Of a DNA stretch of 64,000 nt, positions 9,557 to 18,213 are shown piece after piece. The notes beneath the pieces are model-generated. The model was not told where the DNA came from. It saw nothing but the letters and a program-made list of their open reading frames with translations, and did no database searches. Origin of the DNA: Thioalkalivibrio thiocyanodenitrificans ARhD 1 (GTDB lineage: Bacteria > Pseudomonadota > Gammaproteobacteria > Ectothiorhodospirales > Ectothiorhodospiraceae); the NCBI RefSeq assembly GCF_000378965.1, contig NZ_KB900536.1, positions 2,605,407-2,669,406 on the forward strand, given 5' to 3'. The translations under genes were made by a program, and so were the position numbers. Within the stretch, counting starts at the first letter, position 1, and the number at the start of each line of letters is the position of its first letter.

Positions 9557-9853
9557 TTACTTGCCTCCCTTGCTGCTCTTGAACATCTCGAGCATGCGTT
9601 CGGTGACCACGTAACCGCCCACCGCGTTGCCCGCACCGAGGATCACGGCCACGAAGCCGATGGCCTGCTCCAGCGGCGTGGTCGCATGTCCGAGCGCCAC
9701 CATGGTACCCACCAGCACGATGCCGTGGACGAAGTTGGAGCCGGACATCAGCGGGGTGTGCAGGATCACCGGCACCTTCGAGATCACCTCGTATCCGGTG
9801 AAGGCGGCCAGCATGAAGATATACAGTGCGACGAAACCCTCGATGCCGATCAT
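9557..9853 (-). CDS. pntAB: NAD(P) transhydrogenase subunit alpha part 2 (membrane)
   Basis: The 98-residue protein corresponds to the membrane C-terminal part of E. coli PntA, split here into its own gene as in many alpha- and gammaproteobacteria. It shows three to four hydrophobic segments (FVALYIFMLAAFTGYEVI, MSGSNFVHGIVLVGTMVALG, AIGFVAVILGAGNAVGGY). It starts with an ATGA overlap with the upstream subunit gene and is followed immediately by pntB. The three products assemble into the inner-membrane complex. Confidence 0.93.
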   Translation of the reverse strand: MIGIEGFVALYIFMLAAFTGYEVISKVPVILHTPLMSGSNFVHGIVLVGTMVALGHATTPLEQAIGFVAVILGAGNAVGGYVVTERMLEMFKSSKGGK

Positions 9854-10983
9854 GACTGACCTCCTTCCACCAGGCTGCGGGTCGCTTCGTGTTTGATCTC
9901 GCCTTCGTGCGTCAGGCAGCTCTTGGCGATGATCTCGTCTTCCCAGTCGGGCTTGAACTCGCCTTCATTGATGTGGGGCGAGAGGAAGTTGAGCAGGTTC
10001 TTGGCGTACATCTCGCTCGCGTGCAGAGCCACCTGGGAGGGGATATTCAGGGGGCCGTGGATGACCACGCCCTTGTGCTCGATGGTCTCGCCGGGCTTCG
10101 TGAGTTCGCAGTTGCCGCCGCCCTCGGCGGCAAGGTCCACGATCACCGCGCCCGGCTTCATACCCTCGACCATGGATTCCGGGATGAGCTTCGGAGACGG
10201 CCGACCGGGAATGGCGGCGGTGGTGATGAGCACGTCGGCCTTGCTGATGTACGCGGCCAGGGCCTCCTGCTGCTGTTTCTTCTCCTCGTCGGTCAGCTCG
10301 CGGGCGTAACCGCCTTCGCCTTCGGCCTTGACGCCCAGGTCCAGGAACTTGGCGCCCAGGGACTCCACCTGTTCCTTCGTGGCGGAGCGCACGTCGTAGG
10401 CCTCCACCATGGCGCCCAGACGCCGGGCGGTGGCGATGGCCTGCAGGCCAGCCACGCCGGCCCCGATCACGATCACCTTGGAGGGCCGGATGGTGCCTGC
10501 GGCGGTGGTGAGCATGGGAAAGAATCGGCAGGAGAGGTCCGCGCCCATGATGGCGGCCTTGTAGCCGCCGATGGCCGCCTGGGAAGACAGGGCGTCCATG
10601 CTCTGGGCGCGCGAGATGCGGGGGATCAGTTCCATGGCGAAGCTGGTGATCTTCTTCGCCTGCATGGCCTTGACCAGGTCGGGATTCTTGTGGGCGTGGA
10701 AGAAGCCCACCAGAGTGGCGCCGTCCTTCATGCGCTCGACATCCTCGACGCCCGGCGGGGCAACCCGGACCACGATGTCGGCCTCGCCGCACAGGGCGCC
10801 GGCGTCGTCCACCATGCGGGCGTCACCGTAGGCGTCGTCGGGGAAATGCGCCGAAGCCCCGGCGTCTTTCTGTATCAGGACTTCGAGGCCCAGCTTGGTC
10901 AGCTTGGCGACCACGCTGGGATCCAGTGCGACCCGGCGTTCGCCGGGGGCTGTTTCTTTTGGCACGGCCAGTTTCATGGGCAT
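9850..10983 (-). CDS. pntAA: NAD(P) transhydrogenase subunit alpha part 1 (NAD-binding)
   Basis: The 377-residue soluble domain I of transhydrogenase resembles alanine dehydrogenase. It opens MPMKLAVPKETAPGERRVALDP, with an NAD-binding GAGVAGLQAIATARRLG Rossmann motif and the mobile-loop region near ARELTDEEKK. Either Met1 or Met3 could be the start. It is the first gene of pntAA-pntAB-pntB, so the operon promoter should lie in 10984-11290. The complex probably supplies NADPH from NADH and proton-motive force. Confidence 0.94.
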   Translation of the reverse strand: MPMKLAVPKETAPGERRVALDPSVVAKLTKLGLEVLIQKDAGASAHFPDDAYGDARMVDDAGALCGEADIVVRVAPPGVEDVERMKDGATLVGFFHAHKNPDLVKAMQAKKITSFAMELIPRISRAQSMDALSSQAAIGGYKAAIMGADLSCRFFPMLTTAAGTIRPSKVIVIGAGVAGLQAIATARRLGAMVEAYDVRSATKEQVESLGAKFLDLGVKAEGEGGYARELTDEEKKQQQEALAAYISKADVLITTAAIPGRPSPKLIPESMVEGMKPGAVIVDLAAEGGGNCELTKPGETIEHKGVVIHGPLNIPSQVALHASEMYAKNLLNFLSPHINEGEFKPDWEDEIIAKSCLTHEGEIKHEATRSLVEGGQS

Positions 10984-11292
10984 TGCTTACTCCGTCAGCC
11001 GGCGTAGGGCCCGGGGTCATCACTCGACCCTTCGCCGGACGTTTGGCGGGAACAGGATTTCGGAACGTGATTTTCCTGGCGGCGGATCTTGCGGAGGTCC
11101 GCTTCAAAAAGGGCGCTAATGGTATCGGATTCCTGCCCCACTTTGAAGTCAATTCCCTTTGTGCGTGCGGGGGAAAGTTGCTTTTCAGGGCCCGATCCGG
11201 TGCCGAAGGTGCGAGTCGGCTTGATAATTGCTTTGCATGCGGCTTCCGGATAAAGTCATGGCGGAACCGACAGGCTCGCCGAGGGTGACCCG
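10984..11292. other. Intergenic region between divergent pnt operon and HNH gene
   Basis: About 310 bases must contain the promoters of the leftward pnt operon and the rightward HNH gene. I see no clear consensus promoter, hairpin or repeat. No reading frame here has protein-like features. Confidence 0.35.
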
Positions 11293-11877
11293 GTGTTCGA
11301 ATTGAACCAGCAAGTGCTTCGTACCGATGCGGCCGGCATGCCGCTGGAGTGGATCGACTACCAGCAGGCTGTGCGGCTCTACCATGCCGGGCAGGTGGCC
11401 TACACCTGCGGTGTGCTGCTCTATCGCGTCAGGGGCGGCATCAACGCGTTGTCCGGCCTGCGGAGCGTGGTGGAGGTCAATTCCATCATCGCCACCTTCG
11501 GCAGCAACCGGGCCATCCACGCGGGCTATGTGCCGCCGCTCAACAACCACGCGCTGTTCAAGCGCGACGCCCACCTGTGCATGTACTGCGGCCAGCACCA
11601 CCCGGCCCATGAACTCTCGCGGGACCACGTCACCCCCCTGAGCCAGGACGGCGCCGATCACTGGCGCAACGTGGTCACCGCCTGCAAACGCTGCAACAAC
11701 CACAAGGCCGGACGCACCCCGGAGCAGGCCGGCATGCAGCTGCTGGCCGTGCCCTTCGTGCCCACCCATGCCGAGTACATCTACCTGCAGGGCCGCCGCA
11801 TCCTCGCGGACCAGATGGAGTTCCTGCAGTCCCACTTCCCCCGCTCCAGCCCGCTTCGCACCCGCGCACTGCAGTAG
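11293..11877 (+). CDS. HNH endonuclease
   Basis: The 194-residue protein carries a C-terminal HNH nuclease domain. A zinc-binding CMYCGQ is followed by the active-site stretch LSRDHVTPLSQDGADHW with the first catalytic His, then NVVTACKRCNNHKAGRTPEQAG. The N-terminal 80 residues match no family I know. The start is GTG 11293, with GAGGGTG upstream. Such stand-alone HNH proteins are widespread in gammaproteobacterial chromosomes with no established substrate. It is followed by a repeat-filled gap and then hemH. Confidence 0.85.
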   Translation: MFELNQQVLRTDAAGMPLEWIDYQQAVRLYHAGQVAYTCGVLLYRVRGGINALSGLRSVVEVNSIIATFGSNRAIHAGYVPPLNNHALFKRDAHLCMYCGQHHPAHELSRDHVTPLSQDGADHWRNVVTACKRCNNHKAGRTPEQAGMQLLAVPFVPTHAEYIYLQGRRILADQMEFLQSHFPRSSPLRTRALQ

Positions 11878-11879
11878 AG

Positions 11880-12130
11880 CCTTCAGAAGTGGGAAGTGTG
11901 AATCTGGAGGTGGGAAGTCCCCCACCCCAACCCTCCCCCGCGAGGCGGGGGAGGGAGTATCAACGGTGGTTATGCCGTTCTCCCCCTCCTCCCCCCTCGC
12001 CCTCTCCCTCTCCCTCAGGGAGAGGGCCGGGGTGAGGGTGGTTTCATTCCCACTTCCCAATTCACACTTCGCACTTCATACCTCACTTCCCAATTCTCAC
12101 TTCGCATTTCTCATTTCCCACTTCAATTCT
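11880..12130. repeat. Composite intergenic repeat: heptamers plus GC-rich palindromes
   Basis: A heptamer arm (GGGAAGTGTGAAT, 11888 onward) is followed by a CCCTCCCCCGCGAGGCGGGGGAGGG palindrome (about 11930-11955). A second palindrome, CCCTCAGGGAGAGGGCCGGGG (about 12014-12034), comes next, and the complementary heptamer arm (about 12048-12125) closes the unit. Repeats are therefore nested within a larger inverted repeat. No gene is present. Confidence 0.6.
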
Positions 12131-12169
12131 GTATCCTGCGACTGTATCCCACCACGCCGGATCATCCCC

Positions 12170-13279
12170 ATGCGCTACGACGGCGAATCCGATTACCGCC
12201 ACGGCAGTCCCGAATGCCTTGGGGTGCTGATCACCAACCTGGGCACTCCGGACGCGCCGACCGTCGGCGCACTGCGGCGCTATCTGAAGGAATTTCTCTG
12301 GGATCCCCGAGTGGTGGAGATCCCGCGGCCCCTGTGGTGGCTCATCCTGAACGGTCTCGTGCTGACCCGGCGCCCGAAGCGCAGCGCACCGCTGTACCGG
12401 AAGATCTGGACCCCGGACGGTTCCCCCCTGCTGGTCATCGGCCGCCGCCAGGCGCAGGGGCTGGCGGGGCGTCTCGCCGGGCGAATGACCGGCCCGGTGC
12501 ATGTGGAGCTGGCCATGCGCTACGGCCAGCCTTCCATTGAAAGCGGCCTGAAGCGCCTGCGTGACGCGGGTGCCCGGCGCATGCTCGTGCTGCCGCTCTA
12601 TCCCCAGTATTCGGCCAGCACCGGGGGTTCCACGCTGGATGCCGTCTCCCGCGTGCTGCGGCGCTGGCGCTGGGTTCCCCATCTGCGCTTCGTGGGGGAT
12701 TATCATCAGGATGCCGGCTACCTGGACGCGCTGGCCCGCAGCGTACGGAGCTACTGGGACGCGCACGGGCGTGGCGACAAGCTGCTCATGTCCTTTCACG
12801 GCGTACCGAAGCGCTACCTGCTATCGGGTGATCCGTATCATTGCCAGTGCCAGGCCACGGGGCGGATGCTTGCCGAGCGGCTGGGGCTCGGGGAAGGCGA
12901 GTGGATCGTCACCTTCCAGTCGCGTTTCGGCAAGGCTGAGTGGCTCAAGCCCTACACCATCGAGACGGTGGCACAACTTGGCCGGGAAGGACTGGGCCGG
13001 CTGGACGTGATCTGCCCCGGGTTCTCCGCCGACTGCCTGGAAACTCTGGAGGAGATTGCCGAGGACAACCGGGAAACCTTCGAAGAGGCCGGTGGCGGGG
13101 AGTTCCATTACATCCCCGCGCTCAACGACAACCCCGATCACCTGGATGCCCTGGCGGATCTGGTCATGCGCAACGTGCAGGGCTGGCCCGAGGCCGATCC
13201 CGGTTACGCTCCCGGCGAGCGGGAACAGGCGGCCCAGGCGAGCCGCGCCCGGGCCCTGGCCATGGGGGCCAGGGACTGA
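12170..13279 (+). CDS. hemH: Ferrochelatase
   Basis: The 369-residue enzyme inserts Fe2+ into protoporphyrin IX, the last step of protoheme synthesis. It contains GVLITNLGTPDAPT at the N-terminus, LPLYPQYSASTGGST, the active-site His in LMSFHGVPKRY, and FQSRFGKAEWLKPYT followed by ICPGFSADCLETLEEI with the metal-binding Glu. The ATG at 12170 gives the family N-terminus; the same frame upstream only translates repeat DNA. Length is slightly long because of an alanine-rich tail (QAAQASRARALAMGARD). It appears to be a single-gene unit bounded by repeats. Confidence 0.95.
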   Translation: MRYDGESDYRHGSPECLGVLITNLGTPDAPTVGALRRYLKEFLWDPRVVEIPRPLWWLILNGLVLTRRPKRSAPLYRKIWTPDGSPLLVIGRRQAQGLAGRLAGRMTGPVHVELAMRYGQPSIESGLKRLRDAGARRMLVLPLYPQYSASTGGSTLDAVSRVLRRWRWVPHLRFVGDYHQDAGYLDALARSVRSYWDAHGRGDKLLMSFHGVPKRYLLSGDPYHCQCQATGRMLAERLGLGEGEWIVTFQSRFGKAEWLKPYTIETVAQLGREGLGRLDVICPGFSADCLETLEEIAEDNRETFEEAGGGEFHYIPALNDNPDHLDALADLVMRNVQGWPEADPGYAPGEREQAAQASRARALAMGARD

Positions 13280-13283
13280 ATCA

Positions 13284-13416
13284 GCCACAGAGGTCACAGA
13301 GGTCACAGAGCAGGAACACCGATTCAGAAAACCGCTTCATCGGCCAAGGTGTGCTGAACCCGGAACCCCATTGCCTTTGCCCTTGAACCCTCTGTGACCT
13401 CTGTGACCTCTGTGGC
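13284..13416. repeat. 27-bp perfect inverted repeat of the CACAGAGGT family
   Basis: The segment 13284-13310, built from CACAGAGGT units, is perfectly complementary to 13390-13416. The 79-base loop is unrelated. A relative of this repeat occurs at 36557-36676. It lies between hemH and the MoaB-type gene and could act as a terminator. Confidence 0.75.
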
Positions 13417-13445
13417 TCAATAAACACTGTAACTGACATTTCGAG

Positions 13446-14219
13446 ATGCACATCGGCGCACTGATCATCGGGGACGAACTGCTCTCGGGCAAGCGTCAGG
13501 ACAAGCACCAGACCTTTCTGATCGGCGCCCTGGCGCGCCGCGGGATGCAGCTCTCCTGGGTCCGGGTGGTGGGTGACGACGAGGAACTGCTGGTGCGCAC
13601 CTTTCGGGAGACGCTGTCGGCCGGTGACGCGGTGTTCAGTTTCGGCGGCATCGGCGCCACCCCGGACGACCTTACCCGGCCCTGCCTCGCCCGGGCTGCC
13701 GGGGTGGAACTCGTCTACCATCCGGAGGCGGTGGCGCTGATCGAGCAGCGCTTCGGCGAATCCGCCTATCCCAACCGCATCCGCATGGCGGAGCTTCCCC
13801 TGGGCAGCGCCCTGATCCCCAACCCCGTGAACCAGGTACCCGGTTTCAGCCTGCGCGGGCACCATTTCGTGCCCGGTTTCCCCAACATGGCATGGCCCAT
13901 GGTGGAGTGGGTGCTGGACACCCACTACGCGCACCTGTCGTCGTCGGTGGCGCACATTGAGCGGCTGCTGGTCCTGCACGGGACCGCGGAGAGCGACATC
14001 ATCCCGCTGATGGAAGCCCTGCTGGAATTGTTCCCGGACGTTCGCCTCTCCAGCCTGCCCAGCTCCCGCAACCGTCAGGAGATCGAACTGGGGGTTCGGG
14101 GCGTGGAGGCCCGGGTCGTCGACGCGCTCCAGTGGCTGGAGCGGGAGTTGTCCATGCGCCAGGTGCGATGGGCGCATCGCGAGGTGTCCGGCGACGGCAC
14201 GACCTGCCCGCCCTCATGA
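13446..14219 (+). CDS. Molybdopterin-binding (CinA N-terminal/MoaB-like) domain protein
   Basis: The 257-residue protein begins IGALIIGDELLSGKRQDKH and carries the GGIGATPDDLT motif of the MoCF_biosynth fold shared by MoaB, MogA and CinA. Only the N-terminal CinA-type domain is present; the C-terminal nicotinamide-nucleotide deamidase domain is missing. Proteins of this form are often called competence/damage-inducible protein A, but that role is not supported here. No moa or mob genes are nearby. The C-terminal 70 residues may form the small CinA-like alpha/beta subdomain. Confidence 0.82.
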   Translation: MHIGALIIGDELLSGKRQDKHQTFLIGALARRGMQLSWVRVVGDDEELLVRTFRETLSAGDAVFSFGGIGATPDDLTRPCLARAAGVELVYHPEAVALIEQRFGESAYPNRIRMAELPLGSALIPNPVNQVPGFSLRGHHFVPGFPNMAWPMVEWVLDTHYAHLSSSVAHIERLLVLHGTAESDIIPLMEALLELFPDVRLSSLPSSRNRQEIELGVRGVEARVVDALQWLERELSMRQVRWAHREVSGDGTTCPPS

Positions 14220-14297
14220 GGCGTGCGGGCTCACGGATCAGGGAGGCGCGGCCATGGTGCGGCGCCTTCCCGGATCGGGAACGGAGGTCCTTGCGTC

Positions 14298-14786
14298 ATG
14301 TCCGATGATTCCACCCGGCAGTCACGTACCGCCGAGCGCCTGGTGTGGGCCGGGTTCATGGTGTTCCTGGTGGTCGTGATGTTCATCTACATGCTGCGTG
14401 GCGCGGGGCTGGAACAGGATCTGGCGGTCGCCAACGAGGAGAACCTGCGCCTGCAGGTTCTCCTGGCCCGCTACACCGACCGGGAGGTGCAGGTGCCCGC
14501 GGACCCGGGGCTCACCAATGCCGAGGTGCGCCGGCTCCAGCGTCTCGGCTTGGCCAACCCCGCGCAGGCGCTGCGTGACGACCTGGTGGCGCAGCCGGAG
14601 CTGATCCCCCACGAGCCGGTGCTGGGCGGCCGGATGTATTTCGTGCCCGAGGGCGTGCACGTGCTCAATGGACGCTGGGTGCTTGCGGTGTTCGAGGACG
14701 GCCACATCCGCGGCCAGGCGCTGCTGCAGTACGACGTGGCCTACGGCAACATCACCTGGCAGGTGATGGACGCCTACCTGGAGTGA
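14298..14786 (+). CDS. Single-pass membrane protein of unknown function
   Basis: The 162-residue protein starts at ATG 14298, with GGAGG ten bases upstream. One hydrophobic helix at about residues 15-35 (LVWAGFMVFLVVVMFIYML) is followed by a short heptad-like segment (LEQDLAVANEENLRLQVLL) that may be coiled coil. A periplasmic or cytoplasmic domain of about 100 residues ends WQVMDAYLE. No family is recognised. It probably shares a transcript with the thioredoxin-barrel gene downstream. Confidence 0.7.
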   Translation: MSDDSTRQSRTAERLVWAGFMVFLVVVMFIYMLRGAGLEQDLAVANEENLRLQVLLARYTDREVQVPADPGLTNAEVRRLQRLGLANPAQALRDDLVAQPELIPHEPVLGGRMYFVPEGVHVLNGRWVLAVFEDGHIRGQALLQYDVAYGNITWQVMDAYLE

Positions 14787-14844
14787 TGTCGGGTCAGGGA
14801 AACGCCGCGAACCGTTCCCGGCCGGGCGTGCCTAAACTCAAAGG

Positions 14845-16437
14845 ATGCGACGACACACTGTCATAGTGATCCTTGCCGTGGTCCTGGCCCTGGTGCTGGC
14901 CCTCTGGCCCTGGGTGACGCGGCACGAGGATCCGCCGGAACCGGCACCCCCCGGGCACGTGCTGGACGATTATCCCCGGGGTTCGGCCATCGACTGGCAG
15001 GACTGGGGCGCGCAGGCCCGTGAAACGGCAGCCCGGGAGGGACGGGGGTTGTTCGTGTACTTTCACGGGCAGTGGTGCACCTGGTGCCGGCAGTACCAGG
15101 ACGAGACCTTGGAGCATCCGGACACGGTGGCCGCCATCGAGCGGGACTTCGTGCCGGTGCTGGTGAATCTGGACAAGCGCCGGGACCTGTTTTCCCGGCT
15201 GGGCGGCCGGGGGCTGCCGTTTACCGTGCTGATGGATGCCGGGGGCGAGCCCCTGGGGCGTTTCACGGGACACGTGGCTGCCGCGGATCTCCAGGGCCTG
15301 CTGCGCGAGGCCGCCACCCTGGTCACCACCGCGGGGGCCGTGCCCGAAGGTCTCGAGGACCTGCTGGATGCAGACCCGGCGGCCTTCCTCGCGTTTCTCG
15401 ACGAGACCTACGATCCCGGAACCCGGCGCCTGAGCGGCGCGTCAGTGATCGGCACCCTGAGCAAGCGCCCGCAGCCCATGACCTATCGGCTCCTGCTCCA
15501 AGAGCCGGACTGGTCCGCGCGCATCCCCGCCATGCTGGACGTGCTGCGCGAGGACCTGTACGACCCGGTCGACGGCGGATTCTTCTTCTTCTTCGATCCC
15601 GACAACCCCAATCCCGACACTGCGGTGGAGACCTCCAAGGTGCTCGGGCTCAATGCCCTGCTGACGTGGCTGTTCGCCGATGCCTACGCGGTGCTGGGGC
15701 GGGAGGCCGACGCCGATGCCGTGCGCGGTGCGCTTGCCTATCTGGAGACCACGCTTTGGGATCCCGCCCGGGGGGTCTTCCGCAACAGCCAGTATTCGGA
15801 CCCCGGGTACTACAGCCTGCCTCCCGCGCAACGGGAAGGCCGGACCCCGCCCCCGGTGGAGAAGGTGCAGTTCGCCGACGTGAGCGGCCAGGCCATCGTG
15901 GCCCTCGTGCATGCGGCCCGGGCCCTGAACGAGCCCGGGTATCTGGAATGGGCCGCCGAGGCGCTGGCGGGGCTGGACCGGTACCTGGGCCATGCGGACG
16001 GCGGCTACTATCACTTCCGGCCCGATGACGGGCCGCCGCAACTGGAGGGCTACCTGCCGGCGCAGGTGTGGCCGGCCGCCGCCTGGTGGACCTACTACGA
16101 GGCCACCGGCGACGAACAGGCGGCATCGCGCGGTGCGCAACTGCTGGCGCGCATCGCCGCGCACCGTGTCGAGGGACTGGACGGCTTCGCCGAACGTCTC
16201 GATGCGGACCTGGAGCCCTGGACGGAGTCACGCACCCACGGTGCGCTGGCCTGGCTGCTCACGGGGCCGGCGCGGCCTGCCCGGGTGCCGGAGGACGTGC
16301 TGCCCGACGGGCGCCGGGCGCAATGGATGCAGGACGCGCTCGGCCGGTTGGAGCTGATCAGCGGTGGCGATCCGGACGACATGGCGCTCGGGGTGCTGGC
16401 TTACCGCCGCTGGGCGGTGGCAGGCAGTGGTGAGTAG
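14845..16437 (+). CDS. Membrane-anchored thioredoxin-fold plus six-hairpin-barrel protein
   Basis: The 530-residue protein has an N-terminal signal or anchor (about residues 5-25). A thioredoxin-like domain (about 55-165) with the redox motif WCTWCRQ follows, then an (alpha/alpha)6-barrel-like region (about 210-520) rich in WWTYYEATGDE-type helices. This resembles the YyaL/SPATA20 arrangement of thioredoxin fused to a glycosidase-like toroid, whose activity is not established. The CxxC and export signal suggest periplasmic thiol chemistry. The stop overlaps the next gene by a few bases. Confidence 0.72.
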   Translation: MRRHTVIVILAVVLALVLALWPWVTRHEDPPEPAPPGHVLDDYPRGSAIDWQDWGAQARETAAREGRGLFVYFHGQWCTWCRQYQDETLEHPDTVAAIERDFVPVLVNLDKRRDLFSRLGGRGLPFTVLMDAGGEPLGRFTGHVAAADLQGLLREAATLVTTAGAVPEGLEDLLDADPAAFLAFLDETYDPGTRRLSGASVIGTLSKRPQPMTYRLLLQEPDWSARIPAMLDVLREDLYDPVDGGFFFFFDPDNPNPDTAVETSKVLGLNALLTWLFADAYAVLGREADADAVRGALAYLETTLWDPARGVFRNSQYSDPGYYSLPPAQREGRTPPPVEKVQFADVSGQAIVALVHAARALNEPGYLEWAAEALAGLDRYLGHADGGYYHFRPDDGPPQLEGYLPAQVWPAAAWWTYYEATGDEQAASRGAQLLARIAAHRVEGLDGFAERLDADLEPWTESRTHGALAWLLTGPARPARVPEDVLPDGRRAQWMQDALGRLELISGGDPDDMALGVLAYRRWAVAGSGE

Positions 16438-16795
16438 CAAGAAGAGGCGGGGTGTTACGTATCAGTTGCTGATCCATGTGGATGAGCCTGTGACCGTGCG
16501 GGTGGGGCGGCTGGGTGAGTGCGCGTTCGCGCCGGGGTTCTACGTGTATACGGGCAGCGCGCGCCGCGGCATGAAGGCCCGACTGACGCGGCACCTGTCC
16601 AAAGACAAGCGGCTGCACTGGCATATCGACCACCTGCTGGCGGATGCCCATGCCACCGTGGTGGACGTGCATCTGTACTTCGAGCCGGAGTGCGCGGTCA
16701 ATCAGCGCACCCCGGGCACCATCCCGGCGCCCGGTTTCGGCGCCAGCGACTGCCGGGCAGGCTGTGGTGCGCATCTGAAGCGGTTGCCGCGGTGA
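16430..16795 (+). CDS. GIY-YIG nuclease family protein (DUF123)
   Basis: The 121-residue protein matches the DUF123 branch of GIY-YIG nucleases. It has YQLLIHVDEPVTVRVGRLG, the GFYVYTGSARRGMKARLTRHL core (GIY-YIG replaced by FYVYTGSA), KRLHWHIDHLL, and the C-terminal PGFGASDCRAGCGAHL cysteine motif. In archaea and some bacteria this domain is fused to endonuclease III; here it stands alone. The start is GTG 16430 (or GTG 16427), overlapping the end of the upstream gene and suggesting coupling. Catalytic competence is uncertain. Confidence 0.85.
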   Translation: MSSKKRRGVTYQLLIHVDEPVTVRVGRLGECAFAPGFYVYTGSARRGMKARLTRHLSKDKRLHWHIDHLLADAHATVVDVHLYFEPECAVNQRTPGTIPAPGFGASDCRAGCGAHLKRLPR

Positions 16796-16804
16796 CGGGT
16801 GACC

Positions 16805-16954
16805 GTAGGATGGGTCAAGCGAAGCGGACCCATGCTGTGTGGTCAGTCGTAGGATGGGTCAAGCGAAGCGGACCCATGCTGTGTGGTCAGTCAAGGAGGC
16901 AGGAGTCGGGACGTGCGGGAGGGCCCGCATGGGCACGCTGCGCTTTGCCCATCC
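16805..16954. repeat. GGATGGGTCAAGCGAAGCGG palindrome family, tandem copies and IS-interrupted copy
   Basis: Two exact 44-base tandem units (16805-16848 and 16849-16892) each contain a GGGTC...GACCC palindrome. A divergent third copy (16928-16954, GGGCACGC...GCCCATCCT) is interrupted by the IS110 element, and its 3' end TACGG resumes after the element at 18214. More copies lie at 18232-18360, 18505-18595, 47574-47605 and 47683-47766. Confidence 0.85.
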
Positions 16955-16984
16955 TTGTATGTTGTCCGCGTCTGGTCTGATAGG

Positions 16985-17160
16985 GTTTTGGGCCGGGCAC
17001 CGGGGAGGCCGTCCCATCCTGGAGGCAGCGTTGGTCTGACCTCGTTCGTAGAGCGGCTCCCCGCCTCATTGCCGACTTCGAGGAGTATCCAAAAGCCAGC
17101 CAGGCTGGACTTTGCATCACAAGGTCGAAGCTGCAAGAAGTGCGAGGTCGGGGAACCGGT
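16985..17160 (+). ncRNA. Predicted bridge RNA of IS110 copy 1
   Basis: IS110-subgroup elements encode a bridge RNA in the 5' noncoding end whose first loop pairs with target DNA and second with donor DNA. All four expected guide segments are visible in order. CCCATCCT (17013-17020) is identical to the left target plus core. CGTAG (17047-17051) is complementary to CTACG of the right target. GGAGTATC (17082-17089) is identical to the right element end plus core C (18206-18213). ACAAG (17119-17123) is complementary to CTTGT at the left element end. The exact RNA ends and fold are not determined. Confidence 0.72.
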
Positions 17161-17201
17161 GTCTATTGTGACTCAACCAGCCCCCGAATGGGAAAGGACA
17201 G

Positions 17202-18197
17202 ATGATGACTGTGGTAGGTATCGATATCTCGGCCCAATCCTTCGACCTGGTCAGCCGCCGCGATGGGCGTAACGCCAAGGCGCAGCGCTTCGAACAGAGC
17301 CCCCAGGGCCATGCCCGTGCCATCAGCCACCTCAAGGGGCTCAAGCCTGAGTGCATCGTCATGGAGGCCACCGGGGTCTATTACCTGGACCTGGCGGTCG
17401 CTCTGCATGAGGCCGATTTGCCAGTGTGTGTGATCAACCCGCGCAGCTTTCGCCACTTTGCCGAGATCCATCTCACGGGCACCAAGACCGATGCCATCGA
17501 TGCCGCGCTGCTTGCCGAGTACGGCGAACGCATGACGCCCCGGCGCTGGACGCCGCCGCCGAAGCACTGCCTGGGGTTGCGCGATATTGGACGGCAAATC
17601 AATCGCTTGATACATGCCCGCACCCAGGCCAAGAACCGCCTGCACGCGCTCAGCGCCAAGACGAGCACGCCTGAGCTGCTCATCGAGGACGAGCAAGACG
17701 GCATCGCCCAGCTGGATCGGCGCATTGAACGACTCAAACAGGCAGCCCTGGAGTTGATCGCTCAGTCCGAGACACTCTCGAGCCACTTCGAGCACATAAG
17801 CACGGCCCGAGGCATGGGCCAAGCCAGCAGCGTGGCGGTGCTTGCCGAACTGTGTACCCTGCCGAGCGATCTCAAGGCCGCGCAGGTCAGCCGCCATGCC
17901 GGACTCGATGTACGGCTCACGCAGTCGGGGAGCAGTGTCAACAGCCCGGGACGCCTGAGTAAGGCCGGTAACGCCTATCTGAGGGCCGCGCTCTACATGC
18001 CCGCCATGGTGGCCATCCGCCATGAACCCAGGGCCAAGGCCTTCTATGAGGCGCTGGTGGCACGCGGGAAGAAAAAGATTCAGGCCCTGTGCGCCGTGAT
18101 GCGCAAGTACCTCACCGGATTGTGGGCCTGCATCAAAACTCGAACCCCCTTCGATGCCGCGGCGCTGTTCAGCGATCAACACCTCAACAAGGCTTGA
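17202..18197 (+). CDS. IS110-family transposase (DEDD recombinase)
   Basis: The 331-residue protein has an N-terminal RuvC-like DEDD domain: D8 in GIDISAQSFD, E55 in VMEATGVYY, and D97/D100 in TKTDAIDAALLAEY. A helical linker follows (residues about 125-195). The C-terminal transposase_20 domain has HAGLDVRLTQSG and the RLSKAGNAYLR motif, whose Ser253 is the expected catalytic serine. Length is normal and no lesion is seen. The protein encoded by the inverted copy at 46330-47325 is identical, and shared overlapping frames show the DNA is too, implying very recent transposition or gene conversion. Confidence 0.95.
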   Translation: MMTVVGIDISAQSFDLVSRRDGRNAKAQRFEQSPQGHARAISHLKGLKPECIVMEATGVYYLDLAVALHEADLPVCVINPRSFRHFAEIHLTGTKTDAIDAALLAEYGERMTPRRWTPPPKHCLGLRDIGRQINRLIHARTQAKNRLHALSAKTSTPELLIEDEQDGIAQLDRRIERLKQAALELIAQSETLSSHFEHISTARGMGQASSVAVLAELCTLPSDLKAAQVSRHAGLDVRLTQSGSSVNSPGRLSKAGNAYLRAALYMPAMVAIRHEPRAKAFYEALVARGKKKIQALCAVMRKYLTGLWACIKTRTPFDAAALFSDQHLNKA

Positions 18198-18213
18198 CCG
18201 GGAACGGAGTATC

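Noticed and set aside
16805-16892. Tandem 44-bp repeats as a CRISPR array
   Set aside because: Only two identical adjacent units with no variable spacers and no cas genes; they belong to an intergenic palindrome family.
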